A stretch of DNA of 64,000 nt from assembly GCA_012932295.1 (NCBI GenBank), contig JAAONU010000002.1, forward strand, positions 34,683,485 to 34,747,484, in the 5' to 3' direction. Below are positions 61,761 through 64,000 of this stretch, piece by piece (position 1 is the stretch's first letter; every line of letters begins with the position of its first letter). The translations under genes and the position numbers were made by a program. The notes under the pieces were generated by a model. The model did no database searches. It was not told where the DNA came from and was given only the letters and a program-made list of their open reading frames with translations. This DNA comes from Cyclina sinensis (taxonomy: Eukaryota; Mollusca; Bivalvia; Venerida; Veneridae).

Positions 61761-62760
61761 TTCACCTAAGCATGCTCAAGGTAAGCTTATGTGTTCGCCC
61801 GATACCCGTCGTGCGTCATGCGGTGTGCGTTGTCATTTTCACTTTTAAACGATACCTGCTCCTAAACAACTAGTTTAGAATTGACAGAACTTGGCTGGGA
61901 TGTTCTATGCATGCCCCAGGGTCACTTGATTGTACATAGACTTACATCAAACTTCAAAACTCTTCTTGTCTGAAACCACAGGGACAAGGGGCTTAGAATA
62001 TTTGCGTGGAACATCATCTAGTGAACCTCTATCAAAATTGTTCAAATTATAATTTATACTAGTAGTCTTGCACAGGTGTTGTTTTTACATATGCTTATAA
62101 AGCGAAGACTTTAAAACTCCTCATGTCTGAAAACGTTTGCCTTCGGGCTTAGATATTTTGTATTTTGCATAATCTAATAAACTTCTACCAAGTTTCTTCA
62201 AAATATCTCCCTGGGGACATTTTGTGTGTGTGTGTGGGGGGGATAAATCGAAAGTTTAACCCCTTTAGATATTTTGTATGTACCATTGAATAATTACAAA
62301 GATTGTTCAAATCATTTCCCTATAGTTTAAATTGACCCCCGGCCGAGTTCATTGTTTTGCACTGGTTTGTTTAGGAAGAACTTTGAAAATCTCCTTAACT
62401 GAAACTGTATGCCCTAGAGCTTAGATATTTTGTATGTAGCGTTGTCTAGCAGATATGTACCAAATTGGTATATATGTTCTTGTAACGAAATAAGCTCTGG
62501 AGCTCCTATCTGTGTAGAATGTTTTGTCTTTGAAAATATTCTTGTCAGCAACTGTATATATTTACCTTAACAAAGATCGTTTAAATCATTACGTTAAGTT
62601 ATGTTCTGAAGTGTGAAGCTAGACTATTTATACACGTATTAAAGCTAATTATTGTGGGTTCAGTTTCATTGTCTACATTTTCATTTCATGCAGATGCAAG
62701 AATAATTTGTTTTCTTACTTAAATCAGAAAATAATAATAATAAATAAACAAAATAAAATC
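61761..62760 (+). repeat. Bivalve interspersed repeat starting TTCACCTAAGCATGCTCAAG
   Basis: It opens with TTCACCTAAGCATGCTCAAG and GGTAAGCTTATGTG, a diverged form of the start I associate with the family ending near 24967, followed by CGTCGTGCGTCATGCG. Diverged units with 'CTTAGATATTTTGTATGTA', 'TCTGAAAC' and 'CAAATTGTTCAAAT' follow. (GT)n and G-run sequence lies at 62225-62243 and an AAT-rich tail at about 62727-62755. Confidence 0.6.
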
Positions 62761-62974
62761 CATCAGGTGATTTTTGGTACACTCTAGAGCACAAGCTATA
62801 ATCTGGCTCATTCAGATGAATCCAATGGCTTTCTACTGGATAATTCTGAAATATTAGAATTACTGATGGAATGCCAATAGAATACCGATAGAATACACTA
62901 ATTTTTCAGTATTAAGAAAAAATTAGAATATCAGTGGATTCCCCGAGTAAAAGCAGAGGTTTAATTCTAATTCT

Positions 62975-63275
62975 GAAGCAGTTCAGACAAACTCAGTGAA
63001 TATGTCTGGATCCATTCTGGATCCATTCTTAACATCTTCTGACATTTTGACATTTTTCAAACATTATTCAGACATTTTCTTGATTAATTCAGAAGAAGTT
63101 CAGACGAATTGAAAAAAAATTCTGAATCCATTTAGACAACTCTTCTGAATTTTTCATACAACAACTCTTACAGTGTCTTAGAGTGGTTCATTTTCAAACA
63201 ATATTCAGTCATTTTGTCAGACTAATTTAGAAACAGTTCAGACAAACTCAGAAAAAAAGTTTCTGATTCATTATT
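62975..63275 (+). repeat. Degenerate tandem repeat 'AGTTCAGACAAACTCAG'
   Basis: GCAGTTCAGACAAACTCAG (about 62978), GAAGTTCAGACGAATT (about 63094) and ACAGTTCAGACAAACTCAG (about 63233) are each followed by TCTGRATCCATT-like sequence, with 'ATTCAGACATTTT' between. Three diverged units. Confidence 0.6.
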
Positions 63276-63820
63276 AAGTACTGTGTAACATTTTCAAATC
63301 AGATGTGTGAGAAAAGCGAAAGTGTGTCCACCACAAACAGTTTTTAGAGAATAATTGAGACGTGATTCAGACTCAGTAATCTTCTAGATGACAGTTTAAA
63401 ATTAATTTTGGAACGTAACCTTTATGAGGGAATTGCTGATAATACCTAAAACAAATGAAAGAAGAAAAACTTAAAAACTTCCTCTAAGTTTCCGCTTTAA
63501 AAGAATAAGCAGTACTTCCAAAATATATTTCTTTTCAACAATACATGTTCATATTTTTGTAGAATTTTCTGGTTACGATAATTATAATATTTTTTACCAT
63601 CGCTTGCACGATTCTTACTTCCAATCTGCATTTAATTGAGCTAGCGATAAAAAAGAGAGAAATGTTTAAGTTTTCAGAACGGAAATTAGAGGAAATTCTA
63701 ATTGTATTTTAACACGAAACAATTAAAATGTGTACAGTACAAAAACGTGTTCTCTTAATGAGGATATTTCATTAATTTCAAAGAAAAAAAAAACGTTTTA
63801 TTTCAATTCGTTGATTGTTT
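63276..63820. other. No gene seen
   Basis: AT-rich sequence with no frame or repeat of note. Confidence 0.5.
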
Positions 63821-64000
63821 TAAAGCGACTGACTCACAGATGAGCCGACGATGAAAAAAAAAGAAAATGTTTTTACATCTTGAAATTTTTGCTGCAATTG
63901 TGAAACTAAGTTACTGATTCATTTTTTGATACAGAAAAAACATCAAAATATAAAGCTTTACACACTTTTATCGGTAAAAAATTTACCCCGTTAGTCACTG
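63821..64000 (+). mobile_element. TIR element copy 2, cut by window end
   Basis: It starts TAAAGCGACTGACTCACAG and follows copy 1 (from 20897) closely to ATCGGTAAAAAATTTACCC at the window edge. The tRNA-like part and the right TIR, if present, lie beyond the window. It lacks the about 12-bp insertion seen in copy 1. Confidence 0.75.

Overview
The window is eukaryotic, AT-rich, non-coding DNA. I found no intact protein-coding gene, no functional tRNA or rRNA gene, and no bacterial features. The longest open frames are about 60-160 codons; nearly all fall in AT-rich sequence or inside tandem repeats. The repeat content points to a bivalve mollusc, probably a heterodont clam. Signs of this are the degenerate 'GGTCAAA..AAACCTTGTTAACACT' families, an element bounded by ATGCCCCCAC/GTGGGGGCAT, a 'CCCTCGAAGGGAGGCATAT' family followed by TCCGTCCGTC, tRNA-headed SINEs, and the 3' end of a non-LTR retrotransposon of a type common in molluscs. 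The species cannot be named from this.

Layout. 0.2-0.6 kb: nested foldback element. 2.85-4.83 kb: long inverted repeat with about 0.5-kb arms. 5.44-5.83 kb: 62-bp tandem repeat. 6.7-6.96 kb: tRNA-derived SINE. 8.7-9.2 kb: bivalve repeat. 20.9-21.3 kb: element with terminal inverted repeats (TIRs) and an internal Pol III-type promoter; a second copy starts at 63.82 kb and runs off the window. 22.7-25.0 kb: two degenerate bivalve repeat blocks carrying nuclear-receptor-like half-sites. 27.75-29.23 kb: a 1,480-bp foldback element built from about 28 copies of a 15-bp motif in alternating orientation, with apparent 6-bp target duplications. 33.47-34.06 kb (minus) and 48.9-51.95 kb (plus): two copies of one element, the second expanded into about 43 units of a 62-bp minisatellite centred on TTAGAACGTTCTAA. 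35.45-35.9 kb: a 113-bp direct repeat with an NRF1-type site beside a 140-bp palindrome. 41.5-42.05 kb: decayed reverse-transcriptase C-terminus. 44.5-45.3 kb: TIR element with 167-bp tandem units. 47.3, 48.5 and 53.4 kb: tRNA-like SINE heads. 53.6-54.9 kb: another bivalve repeat. 58.0-58.56 kb: GC-rich island. 59.6-60.4 kb: 158-bp higher-order repeat. 61.8-62.75 kb: a further bivalve repeat.

There is no operon or pathway here. The window reads as intergenic or intronic sequence dominated by non-autonomous, hairpin-rich mobile elements and minisatellites. The strongest candidates for something undescribed are the 27.75-29.23 kb foldback array with its mosaic spacers, and the element family whose internal palindromic minisatellite differs greatly in copy number between two copies 15 kb apart. 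All similarities were judged by eye; no alignment or database search was run.
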